From Chloroflexota bacterium (GTDB lineage: Bacteria; Chloroflexota; UBA11872; VXNJ01), in assembly GCA_026707405.1 (NCBI GenBank), contig JAPOWW010000003.1, positions 248,001 to 312,000 on the forward strand: a DNA stretch of 64,000 bases, in the 5' to 3' direction. Under the pieces are notes generated by a model, which saw only the letters and a list, made by a program, of their open reading frames with translations, was not told where the DNA came from and made no database searches. Both the position numbers and the translations under genes were made by a program. Positions 9,982 to 17,043 of this stretch are shown piece by piece (position 1 is the first letter of the stretch; the number at the start of each line of letters is the position of its first letter).

Positions 9982-10063
9982 CGGCAGCTAACTCCCTGCG
10001 GGGACACCCTCACTCGAATCCTCTGCCTTCAAGGGCCAGAGAGCGGACGGCGTTGGGACCGCA

Positions 10064-10714
10064 TTAGAGTTCGGCGAGGACCCAGCGATGGATGTCGCGC
10101 ATATTGGAAAAGGGGTGGTAGGCGATCCCCTCGACCTCACACTGAGCCGCTAGGCGGTCACGGGCAAACAGAAGATCGGCCAGGCGCGCCGCCGCCAGGT
10201 CGCTCATGCCGTCGCCGGCGTAGGCTATGCGGCGGCCGCCCAGCCGGGCCGCTCGCACGACTTCGGCCTTCCAGCCGCCGCGCGGGTCGAGATCGGGGCG
10301 CTCGTGCGGAAACTCCAACTCGATCGAACCGTCGCGGAAGGTCAGCCGGTTCGACTCGAAGGCCACATCCGCCAGCCCGGCCTTGGCGAGCATCGGGCCG
10401 ACGTATATATCGAAGCCGTCGCTAACCACTTGGGGTTCGATGCCGTGCGCCCGCAGTTCGGCGACCAGCGGAGCGAAGCCGGGATCGATGCTCTGGCGGG
10501 CGATTAGCTCCAGCAGCTCCCCGCGCCCGGCGCTAACAAGCTCGAATTGACGCCGGGCGCGAACGCTGGTGGGAATCTCGCCGCGTATCCACTCCTCATC
10601 GATCTCGCGCCAGGACGGGTCTGCGAAGGCGTTGAAGATGACGTGTCCCATGTCGCTGGGCGAGACGGTGCCATCGAAATCGAATATGAACGCCCATTGC
10701 GGATCATCCACCAT
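10064..10714 (-). CDS. HAD-superfamily phosphatase, MtnX/phosphoserine phosphatase-like
   Basis: 216 residues from ATG at 10714; a TTG nine codons upstream gives a longer but less likely start. HAD motif I is FIFDFDGTVSPSD (nucleophile Asp12, acid/base Asp14). Motif II is VVSDGFDIYV, and motifs III/IV are the Lys in GGWKAEVV followed by AYAGDGMSDLAAA. The arrangement matches the MtnX / phosphoserine phosphatase-like group of small C1-capped HAD hydrolases. No methionine-salvage genes are nearby, so the substrate is not assigned. It converges with addA and is 60 nt downstream of the solute-binding protein gene on the same strand. Confidence 0.8.
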   Translation of the reverse strand: MVDDPQWAFIFDFDGTVSPSDMGHVIFNAFADPSWREIDEEWIRGEIPTSVRARRQFELVSAGRGELLELIARQSIDPGFAPLVAELRAHGIEPQVVSDGFDIYVGPMLAKAGLADVAFESNRLTFRDGSIELEFPHERPDLDPRGGWKAEVVRAARLGGRRIAYAGDGMSDLAAARLADLLFARDRLAAQCEVEGIAYHPFSNMRDIHRWVLAEL

Positions 10715-10774
10715 AGAGCAACCGCCGGAGGCCGTAATCAAGCCGCCGCAATGTCGACGCTTTTGGGCTTAGCG

Positions 10775-12811
10775 TTATGAGTCGGTTCGGTAGAGGTAGC
10801 GGGTGTCCCAAAGGCCGTAGAGGGTTGGCGTGGTGTTGCCGAAGACGTTGCGGACGGCGGTGAGCCGCTCGGATTGCGTGGTGTAGATGACCGGCACGTT
10901 TTCGGCGGCGATCTCCTGGGCGCGGTGGTAGTGGGCGATCCGCTTGTCGCGGTCCAGCTCCTGGCTGCCCATGATGTAGAGCGCGTCGATCTCGGCTTCC
11001 CACTCGGTGGCGGGCGCCGGCTGGTTTGGATTCCACAGGTGCAGGTCCTCGCTGCTGTGCCAGAGACCTATGCCGCTGTAGGGGTCGGATCCGCCGGTGA
11101 AGCCGATGACCATGGTCTCCCATTCGTAGGAGCTGACCAACTGATCGACTAGCTGGCCGAATTCGATCAACTCGAAGTTCACCTCAAGACCGATCCGAGT
11201 AAGACCCTCGTGGATGATCTCGGTAACTGTCGCGCGGACCGTATTACCGGTATTGGTGACGAGTGTGAACGATATCTTGTTGCCGGCGTCGTCCTCGCGT
11301 ATTCCGTCGCCGTCGGTGTCGATCCAACCAAGGTCGTCGAGCATCCGGTTGGCCCTGTCGATGTCGTATTGGTAGGTCCGCACGTTGGGGTTGTGGAAGT
11401 CGCCCGCGGCGGGACTGACGGAAGACCATTGCGGGTAGCCGAGTCCGTGCTGCACCTCGCCGATGATCTTGTCCTTGTCGATAACGTGGGCGACGGCCTG
11501 GCGGAACTGGATGTTCTGGAACCACCTGAGCCTTTCGGGCGCGACGTAGGGAGCGCCGGTATCGGGGATAGACCCGGGGTTCATGTTGAACGCGAGGAAC
11601 GTCGTTCCAAAAGCCGGGCCTCGTCTGTGGATGGTGTAGTTGCCGTCCGCTTCGAGCGGTTTCAACTCGGCGTATTCCTCGCCCAATACTCCGTGAACGT
11701 CGGCCTCTCCGGAGAGGAACTTTTCAAGCTCGGCGTCTAGGTCCTCGACTATCACGTGAGTGACGGAGTCCAGGTACGGCAGGCTGTTGCCGGCGGCGTC
11801 CTTGAGCCAGTAGTTCGGGTTGCGCCGCATGACGACGCGTTCGCCGGGGTCGTAGCGCTCGATGGTGAAGGGTCCGGTGCCGATGATTTCGGCGGGGTCG
11901 GTCTCGATGTCCCAAACAGACTCGAAGGTGCCGTCGTCCACGTACTGCTCGAGGACGTGCTTGGGATAGATGGCTGTGCCCATGGCCCGCAGGAATGGCG
12001 CAAAGGGTACCGGGAGCACGCACTGGACCGTGTAGTCATCCAGCGCCGTGACGGTCATCTGCGCTACTTGCCACTGGCCGGTGGCCTCGTCCAAGAACCG
12101 GAAGTTGAACGAAGAGCGGGCGCTGGCGGCGATGTCGTCGTTGTAGGTGATGCGGTTGAAGGTGAAGTCCACGTCGTGGGCGGTGAAGGGCTGGCCGTCG
12201 TGCCACGATACGTCTTTGCGAAGGTGGAAGGTCCAGGTGAGGCCGTCATCCGAATGCTCCCAGGACTCGGCCAGCGCCGGCTCGACCTCGTCGGTGAGCC
12301 ACGAAGTCTCGGTCAGACCCTCGAAGAGATATCCCAGTACGCCCGACGAGGATGCGTCGTTGGAAATGGCCAGGTTGAGGGTGAGCGGCTCGGAGATCGT
12401 GGCGAAAGTCAAAGTTCCGCCGGGATTGCCGATCGTGTATTCGAAGTCCTCGGCGTTTTGTCGGAGCTGGGCGATGCGTTCCCAATCCAACAGCTCGGTG
12501 TTGGGACGGGACTGCAGACCGAGAGGTCCGTTGATCCAGGTGCGATTCCCGTCGGTGAAGGCCGTCCAGTTGTCGGCCTTCCGCCATATCAACTGGCCTC
12601 CAGTGGTCTCTTGTAGCGATTCGCCCGCGTCGGGGTGGAAGTGCTCGTTGTCAACGCAGGCACCGACCCTGTCCGGTCCTTCGGCGGCGTCGACGAGTGA
12701 CTTGAGCATGGCGAAGCCGAGGACGAATTCGCAGTCGGACGCGGCGGCCGTGGGAGCAGCGAGAAGGACGAGCAGCCCGGCGATGATCAGCGCAGATAAT
12801 CGACGCCTCAT
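10775..12811 (-). CDS. Family-5 extracellular solute-binding protein (peptide/oligosaccharide ABC transporter)
   Basis: 678 residues with a Sec signal peptide (MRRRLSALIIAGLLVLLAA, cleavage probably near TAAASDCEF). Typical SBP_bac_5 blocks follow: PALAESWEHSDDGLTWTFHL, RKDVSWHDGQPFTAHDVDFT, IIGTGPFTIERYDPGERV, RRNPNYWLKD, and FRQAVAHVIDKDKI. It binds an imported peptide or oligosaccharide outside the membrane; substrate unknown. The insertion before the first SBP block is longer than usual. No permease or ATPase genes lie next to it, so it is an orphan component. A good ribosome binding site (AGGGGG) precedes the ATG. Its upstream region is repeated, together with a decayed version of its own start, at 20.9-21.2 kb. 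Confidence 0.9.
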   Translation of the reverse strand: MRRRLSALIIAGLLVLLAAPTAAASDCEFVLGFAMLKSLVDAAEGPDRVGACVDNEHFHPDAGESLQETTGGQLIWRKADNWTAFTDGNRTWINGPLGLQSRPNTELLDWERIAQLRQNAEDFEYTIGNPGGTLTFATISEPLTLNLAISNDASSSGVLGYLFEGLTETSWLTDEVEPALAESWEHSDDGLTWTFHLRKDVSWHDGQPFTAHDVDFTFNRITYNDDIAASARSSFNFRFLDEATGQWQVAQMTVTALDDYTVQCVLPVPFAPFLRAMGTAIYPKHVLEQYVDDGTFESVWDIETDPAEIIGTGPFTIERYDPGERVVMRRNPNYWLKDAAGNSLPYLDSVTHVIVEDLDAELEKFLSGEADVHGVLGEEYAELKPLEADGNYTIHRRGPAFGTTFLAFNMNPGSIPDTGAPYVAPERLRWFQNIQFRQAVAHVIDKDKIIGEVQHGLGYPQWSSVSPAAGDFHNPNVRTYQYDIDRANRMLDDLGWIDTDGDGIREDDAGNKISFTLVTNTGNTVRATVTEIIHEGLTRIGLEVNFELIEFGQLVDQLVSSYEWETMVIGFTGGSDPYSGIGLWHSSEDLHLWNPNQPAPATEWEAEIDALYIMGSQELDRDKRIAHYHRAQEIAAENVPVIYTTQSERLTAVRNVFGNTTPTLYGLWDTRYLYRTDS

Positions 12812-12914
12812 AGCGCCCCCTCTCTATACGGTCCCAGGCGCGGCGCCTGCCGTTTGAACCTCAGGTGTCTCGAAAAGTGTCGCAACTACTGGCCGCCGTT
12901 GTCCAGACGGCCTG
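12806..12914. repeat. Upstream region of the solute-binding protein gene, paralogous to 21064-21171
   Basis: The segment upstream of the minus-strand solute-binding protein gene aligns by eye with 21064-21171. Shared blocks include CCTCAT at the start codon, the purine-rich ribosome binding site, GTGTCT followed by GAAAA, and GTCGCAACTA then CGCCGTTGT. It therefore includes the promoter and leader of the minus-strand gene. Confidence 0.65.
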
Positions 12915-13000
12915 TCCACCGGATTGCCGGCGACATATTTCTGCGACATTTCCTCGCCATCGTTAGCAGCATCACGGATTCCTCACAAAGGAGGCGGAGG

Positions 13001-14488
13001 ATGATCTGCAAGAAGCTGATGACGAGGATGTTCCTGATTGGACCGGTCTTGGGCGCGATGCTCGCCGCGGGAATACTCGTCGGCTGCGTCGACGACTCGG
13101 GACGCCGAGAGGGCCGAGATTCCGGCGGCGCCGCGGTAAGTCAGGGCGAGTCTGGAGGTGAACACGGCGGTACAAGAGAAGGTACCGAAGGAGGCGGAGG
13201 ACAAGGGTCCGGTGGTGAAGGCGGTACGGGTGGCGGCGAGGAAGGCAGCGCCGCCAACATGCTGGCCCCGGACGAGACATTTGACATGGTGCGCTCCGGC
13301 GCGCGGCTGATCTTGTCGTACGACGCCACCGCGAACTCCTTTAACGGGACCGTCGAGAACACGACCAGCGGTACGCTGACCCGTGTTCGGGTCGAAATCC
13401 ACCTGTCGAACGGGGTAGAGCTGGGACCGACGGCGCCGGTTGATTTGGCCGCCGGCGGGACGATCGACGTCAATCTCCCGGCAACGCCTCGAGTGTTTAC
13501 CGGGTGGTTGCCACATGTCGAGGTCGGCAGCGCCGAAGCTGGCGAATCCGGCGGCGAGTCTGGAGCGGAGTCCGGTAGCGAAGGCTCCGGCGGCGGCGAG
13601 AGTGGTCCGGATGGTCCCGAAGGCGCCGAGACCGCCGGCGAAGCGGCCAGAGAAGCCGCCATGTCCAGCCCCGTCACCCCTCTGGGACAGACGTGGGAAG
13701 GGAATCTCGGCGGACTGGCCGTTTTCGCTCGGTACGACGCGGTGACGCGGTCTGTCGAGTCAACGGTGCGGAACACGCTCTCGCAGGTGGTCTGCTACGT
13801 GCAGGCCGAACCTCACCTGAAGTCGGGGACGCAAACCGTGGGAGAGCTTGGTCCCGACGTTCTGGGACACCTGAGCCCCGGACAAACAGCCGTATCCAGC
13901 GTGTCGATCGCCAGTGAACCGAACCTGGCGGGGGTCTCCGTCGACGGGTACGTGGTTCACCTGGAAGTGTTCGACTGCGGCGGCACCGGTCCTGTGCCTC
14001 ACACGGCAGGACAAGGCGCTGAGGGCGGCGGCGAGGGAGCCGGCGGCGAAGGCGGCGTTGAAGGCTCTGGTGGCGAGTCCGGTAGCGAAGGCTCGGGCGG
14101 CGAAGAGGCCACGGCCAATCAACTGGCCCCGGACCAGACTTTCGACATGGTTCGCAACGGCGCCCGCCTGATCTTGAGCTACGACGCTGCTAGCAACTCC
14201 TTCAGGGGCACCGTGGAAAACACGACCAGCAACGTCCTGATCCGGGTGAGGGTCGAGGTGCACCTGTCAAACGGGGCGGAGCTCGGTCCGACGTCCCCGG
14301 TGAACCTGGCTCCCGGCCAGGTGGCAGTGGTCGACTTGCCCTCGACGCCGGCATCGTTCACTGGCTGGATAGCCCATGCCGAGGTCGGCAGCGGAGGCGA
14401 AGGAAGCCAGTCGGGCGGTGAGCACGGGAGCAGTGGCGAGTCCGGCGGAGAGCACGGCTCCGGCGGCGAGGGCAGCGGAGGCGGCTAA
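13001..14488 (+). CDS. Lipoprotein with three repeated FxLYD-like domains joined by Gly/Ser/Glu-rich linkers
   Basis: 495 residues. The ATG at 13001 follows a near-perfect Shine-Dalgarno (AAAGGAGG). A lipoprotein signal ends in AGILVGC, with Cys29 as lipidation site. Three related beta domains follow at about 84-177, 221-327 and 370-464. Domains 1 and 3 are nearly identical (DETFDMVRSGARLILSYDA versus DQTFDMVRNGARLILSYDA); domain 2 is diverged and has two cysteines. Each has the pattern GTVENTT...RVRVEIHLSNG, which resembles FxLYD domains. Linkers and tail are low-complexity Gly/Ser/Glu/His. It is exported and membrane-anchored. A response regulator and histidine kinase follow on the same strand, so a link to signal sensing is inferred. 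FxLYD is my by-eye guess; the linkers may instead be wall spanning. Confidence 0.75.
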   Translation: MICKKLMTRMFLIGPVLGAMLAAGILVGCVDDSGRREGRDSGGAAVSQGESGGEHGGTREGTEGGGGQGSGGEGGTGGGEEGSAANMLAPDETFDMVRSGARLILSYDATANSFNGTVENTTSGTLTRVRVEIHLSNGVELGPTAPVDLAAGGTIDVNLPATPRVFTGWLPHVEVGSAEAGESGGESGAESGSEGSGGGESGPDGPEGAETAGEAAREAAMSSPVTPLGQTWEGNLGGLAVFARYDAVTRSVESTVRNTLSQVVCYVQAEPHLKSGTQTVGELGPDVLGHLSPGQTAVSSVSIASEPNLAGVSVDGYVVHLEVFDCGGTGPVPHTAGQGAEGGGEGAGGEGGVEGSGGESGSEGSGGEEATANQLAPDQTFDMVRNGARLILSYDAASNSFRGTVENTTSNVLIRVRVEVHLSNGAELGPTSPVNLAPGQVAVVDLPSTPASFTGWIAHAEVGSGGEGSQSGGEHGSSGESGGEHGSGGEGSGGG

Positions 14489-14529
14489 GTCAATCGGGCT
14501 CGGTCTAGGGAGGATGTCGAAATCTTGGA

Positions 14530-14542
14530 TCAGATAATCTGA
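14530..14542. promoter_or_regulatory. Candidate operator: TCAGAT-A-ATCTGA inverted repeat
   Basis: A 6+1+6 inverted repeat (TCAGATAATCTGA), with flanking GGA/ACC partly extending it, lies 77 nt before the response regulator start. It could be the binding site of that regulator or of another dimeric factor. There is no second copy in the immediate vicinity to support it, so this is a suggestion only. Confidence 0.3.
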
Positions 14543-14563
14543 CCATGGCAGCATCTCGTCGAT

Positions 14564-14594
14564 GGACGCGGCGTCTCCAGCAGGCGCCGCGTCC
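14564..14594 (+). other. Strong stem-loop between lipoprotein and response regulator genes
   Basis: A perfect 10-bp stem (GGACGCGGCG with CGCCGCGTCC) encloses an 11-nt loop. It is followed by AAGGTGG rather than a T-run, so it is not a classical intrinsic terminator. It may set relative expression or mRNA stability between the lipoprotein gene and the two-component genes. Confidence 0.5.
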
Positions 14595-14618
14595 AAGGTG
14601 GCTGTTGGGGGACTGGTG

Positions 14619-15296
14619 ATGAGCGGCAGAGTACTGATCGTCGAAGACGATACGAGGATCGCGAGCTGGGTCAAGCTGTACTTCGAGCGCGCCGGGTTCT
14701 CCGCCGAGGTTGCTCATGATGGTGAATCGGGTCTGGCACTGGCTCGCAATCTGACTCCGGACCTGATAGTCCTCGATCTGATGCTTCCCCGTCTCGATGG
14801 AGTGGAGCTGTGCAGGATCCTGCGCCGCGAGTCGGACGTTCCGATAATCATGCTGACGGCCAGAGAAGCTCCCGCCGAGCGCATAGTCGGACTGGACAGC
14901 GGGGCCGACGATTACATAGTCAAGCCCTTCGATCCGGAGGAAGTCATTGCTCGCGCCGACGCGGTGCTGCGTCGGGTCAAGGGCAGAGTTCAGCAGGTTC
15001 TGACTCGCGACAACATCACACTCAATGAGACCACCCGTAGCGTGACCGTCGATGGAGAACCCGTAACGCTGAGCCAGACGCAATTAGCTCTGCTATCGAC
15101 GTTCATGCGTCATCCCAACCAGGTGCTCACCCGCGATCAGCTAATCTCGATGGCATTCAACGACGATTTCGCTGGGTTCGACCGCGCCATCGACAACCAG
15201 GTCGCCCGTCTGCGAAAGCAGATAAACCGGGATGGCAGGCAGCCGATTCAGACTGTCTATGGAGCCGGCTACAGGTTCGTCGTGGACGACCAGTGA
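14619..15296 (+). CDS. OmpR/PhoB-family response regulator
   Basis: 225 residues. Receiver domain: VLIVEDDTRI acidic pair, phospho-acceptor Asp in DLIVLDLMLPRLDG, conserved Thr in IIMLTA, Lys in DYIVKPFDPEE. It is followed by an OmpR-type winged helix (VTLSQTQLALLSTFMRHPNQ, VLTRDQL, IDNQVARLRKQI, IQTVYGAGYRF). I start at ATG 14619 (GTG at 14616 is an alternative) because the receiver begins there and TTGGGGGA precedes it; an upstream frame adds only low-complexity residues. Stop TGA at 15294-15296 overlaps the kinase start, so the pair is co-translated. It likely regulates the lipoprotein gene or itself; targets unknown. Confidence 0.95.
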   Translation: MSGRVLIVEDDTRIASWVKLYFERAGFSAEVAHDGESGLALARNLTPDLIVLDLMLPRLDGVELCRILRRESDVPIIMLTAREAPAERIVGLDSGADDYIVKPFDPEEVIARADAVLRRVKGRVQQVLTRDNITLNETTRSVTVDGEPVTLSQTQLALLSTFMRHPNQVLTRDQLISMAFNDDFAGFDRAIDNQVARLRKQINRDGRQPIQTVYGAGYRFVVDDQ

Positions 15297-16699
15297 TGTC
15301 GCTGCGCTGGCGAATCATGGGTTCGACCGTCCTGGTTGTCGTTCTCACCGTCTTGACCAGCGTTGGCGTCGGCTACTACGCGACGCAGTCGCGCCTGGGC
15401 GTGTTCGTAGACCGGATAGGTGGTGACGAGGCGGTTCAGCTGGCCCGGAATCTCAGCCGGGAGTACGCCTCGACCGGTGGTTGGGGAACGGTGGACAGGG
15501 CGCTGTCCCAGGCGGGGTACATCTACGACGGAGCTCGGGAGAGCGAGCGGTCCGAGGAAGGCGAGGAAGAGCACTCCGATTCCTTTCACCGAGACCCGGT
15601 ACGAGTCGTCGTCGTGGGCATCGATGGACGCGTCGTGAAGGACAACTTTTCCGAGCTGTTGCCTGGAGTCGCCGCGCCTGACCTGAGCGGGCATCGCGAG
15701 ACGGTTTTCGAGCTAACCACGAACCAGCCCGTGGGCCACGTCTACGTGGATGTAAACCGTGAATTCCTATCGTCCGAGTCGCATGGGTTCCTCAACACAC
15801 TCCTGTACATCATCCTGATCGGCGGAATGCTGACAGTTGGCGTCGCCGTACTGCTGGCCGCCTGGTTGTCCAGACGGATCACGGCGCCGGTGACTGCCTT
15901 GACGGAGGCGACCGAGGCAATTGCCCAGGGGGAGACGACCCAGCTGCCGGTCACGTCTTCCGACGAACTGGGGAAGATGAGCGTGGCTTTCAACCGGATG
16001 ACCTCGGCCCTGGAGACCCAGCGCGTGCTCCGCAGGCGGCTGATTAACGATGTCTCCCACGAGCTGAATACGCCGCTGAGCGTCATCAAGCTGGAGGCGA
16101 AGGGACTGCGCGACGGACTTCAGACTGCCGAAAGCGCCTCCGACCACATTATCCAGGAGGTGGACAGGCTGCGCGGTCTGGTGACCGACCTGGACTGGCT
16201 TGCCGAGACGGATCATGGCGAGTTGAGGCTTACGCTCGAAACAAGCTCGATTCGCGGGCTGCTCACCGCGGAGTTTGACCGCTGGCAGCCGCAATCTCAG
16301 GCTCGGCAGGTTGAACTGTCGCTGCAGGTATCGGCCGACCTGCCGGATGTAGACCTCGACCGGATGCGCATGAGCCAGGCGTTGGGAAACGTCGTGAGCA
16401 ATGCCATTCATTGCACGGAAGCCGGTGGAAGCATCGTGCTCAGGGCGGGGCTGGAGGGCGGCGACGCGGTGGCTATCTCGGTTACTGACGACGGGATCGG
16501 CATTGACGCCGCGGACCTTCCCCACGTATTCGACCGCTTCTACCGCACCGACCGGTCTCGCAGTCGCGGGATAGGCGGTACGGGTCTGGGACTGGCCATC
16601 ACCCGAGCCATTGTCGAAGCACATGGGGGTACGGTTGCCGTGGCAAGCGACGGGCCTGGACAGGGCGCCGCCGTGACTATTCGCCTTCCCCTGAAATAG
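15293..16699 (+). CDS. Membrane sensor histidine kinase
   Basis: 468 residues from GTG at 15293 (or 467 from ATG 15296), overlapping the response regulator stop. Topology: membrane span at about 7-29, an extracytoplasmic sensor of about 130 residues with an acidic SERSEEGEEEHSDSFH loop, and a second span near 165-185 (LLYIILIGGMLTVGVAVLLA). A HAMP linker follows, then a HisKA dimerisation helix with phospho-His in NDVSHELNTPLSVIK. The HATPase domain carries the N box (LGNVVSNAIHCTEAGG), G1 (DDGIGIDAAD), F box (VFDRFYRTD) and G2 (GGTGLGLAITRAI). It phosphorylates the neighbouring regulator by family rule. The ligand is unknown; the exported lipoprotein encoded upstream is a plausible partner. 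Confidence 0.95.
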   Translation: MMSLRWRIMGSTVLVVVLTVLTSVGVGYYATQSRLGVFVDRIGGDEAVQLARNLSREYASTGGWGTVDRALSQAGYIYDGARESERSEEGEEEHSDSFHRDPVRVVVVGIDGRVVKDNFSELLPGVAAPDLSGHRETVFELTTNQPVGHVYVDVNREFLSSESHGFLNTLLYIILIGGMLTVGVAVLLAAWLSRRITAPVTALTEATEAIAQGETTQLPVTSSDELGKMSVAFNRMTSALETQRVLRRRLINDVSHELNTPLSVIKLEAKGLRDGLQTAESASDHIIQEVDRLRGLVTDLDWLAETDHGELRLTLETSSIRGLLTAEFDRWQPQSQARQVELSLQVSADLPDVDLDRMRMSQALGNVVSNAIHCTEAGGSIVLRAGLEGGDAVAISVTDDGIGIDAADLPHVFDRFYRTDRSRSRGIGGTGLGLAITRAIVEAHGGTVAVASDGPGQGAAVTIRLPLK

Positions 16700-16701
16700 C
16701 T

Positions 16702-16821
16702 TCAGAAAAGGCCGCTCAGCGCCTGCTGGGGACGGACGGCGGGGATGGGAGAGCATTCGTAGTCGGCGACGTTCCGGGTGACGATGCGCCTGGCCCCGCA
16801 GGCGCGGGCGGCGGAGGTCTT
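16702..16821 (-). pseudogene. Relic of a PIN-domain toxin C-terminus
   Basis: Read on the minus strand, 39 codons after an in-frame TAG translate as KTSAARACGARRIVTRNVAD then YECSPIPAVRPQQALSGLF and a stop. GARRIVTRNVADY followed by SPIPAVRPQQ is the typical end of short PIN toxins (the Asp in TRNVADY is the last acidic active-site residue). No upstream portion with start codon is visible, so this is a decayed fragment. It is not large enough to be functional. Confidence 0.5.
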
Positions 16822-17043
16822 CTAGGCTTCTGGATTCCACGCCATTTGCGGCGCAGAGCCCGAAGACCATCGACCGCACCAGTACCCAGGGGAATACGAT
16901 CCAGATCACCGCCGGACGGTTGCGGGAACCTCCGGAGATACCCGCCGATTGACGCGTTGCGGACGAAGGAACAAGAGCGGGTCTATTGCGGGCGCTGCGC
17001 CTGTGGTCTACAGTGCCTCGTCGCGACTTGCAGGAGTTGAGCG

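Noticed and set aside
10001-10063. R2-type repeat between addA and the HAD gene
   Set aside because: Only a loose resemblance (CACCCTCACTC, CTTCAAGGGC); too decayed to call.
14564-14594. Intrinsic terminator after the lipoprotein gene
   Set aside because: Strong stem but no T-run follows, so kept only as a stem-loop.
15767-16909. 380-codon frame antisense to the histidine kinase
   Set aside because: Kinase motifs occupy the opposite strand; only its 5' portion overlaps the PIN relic, in another frame.
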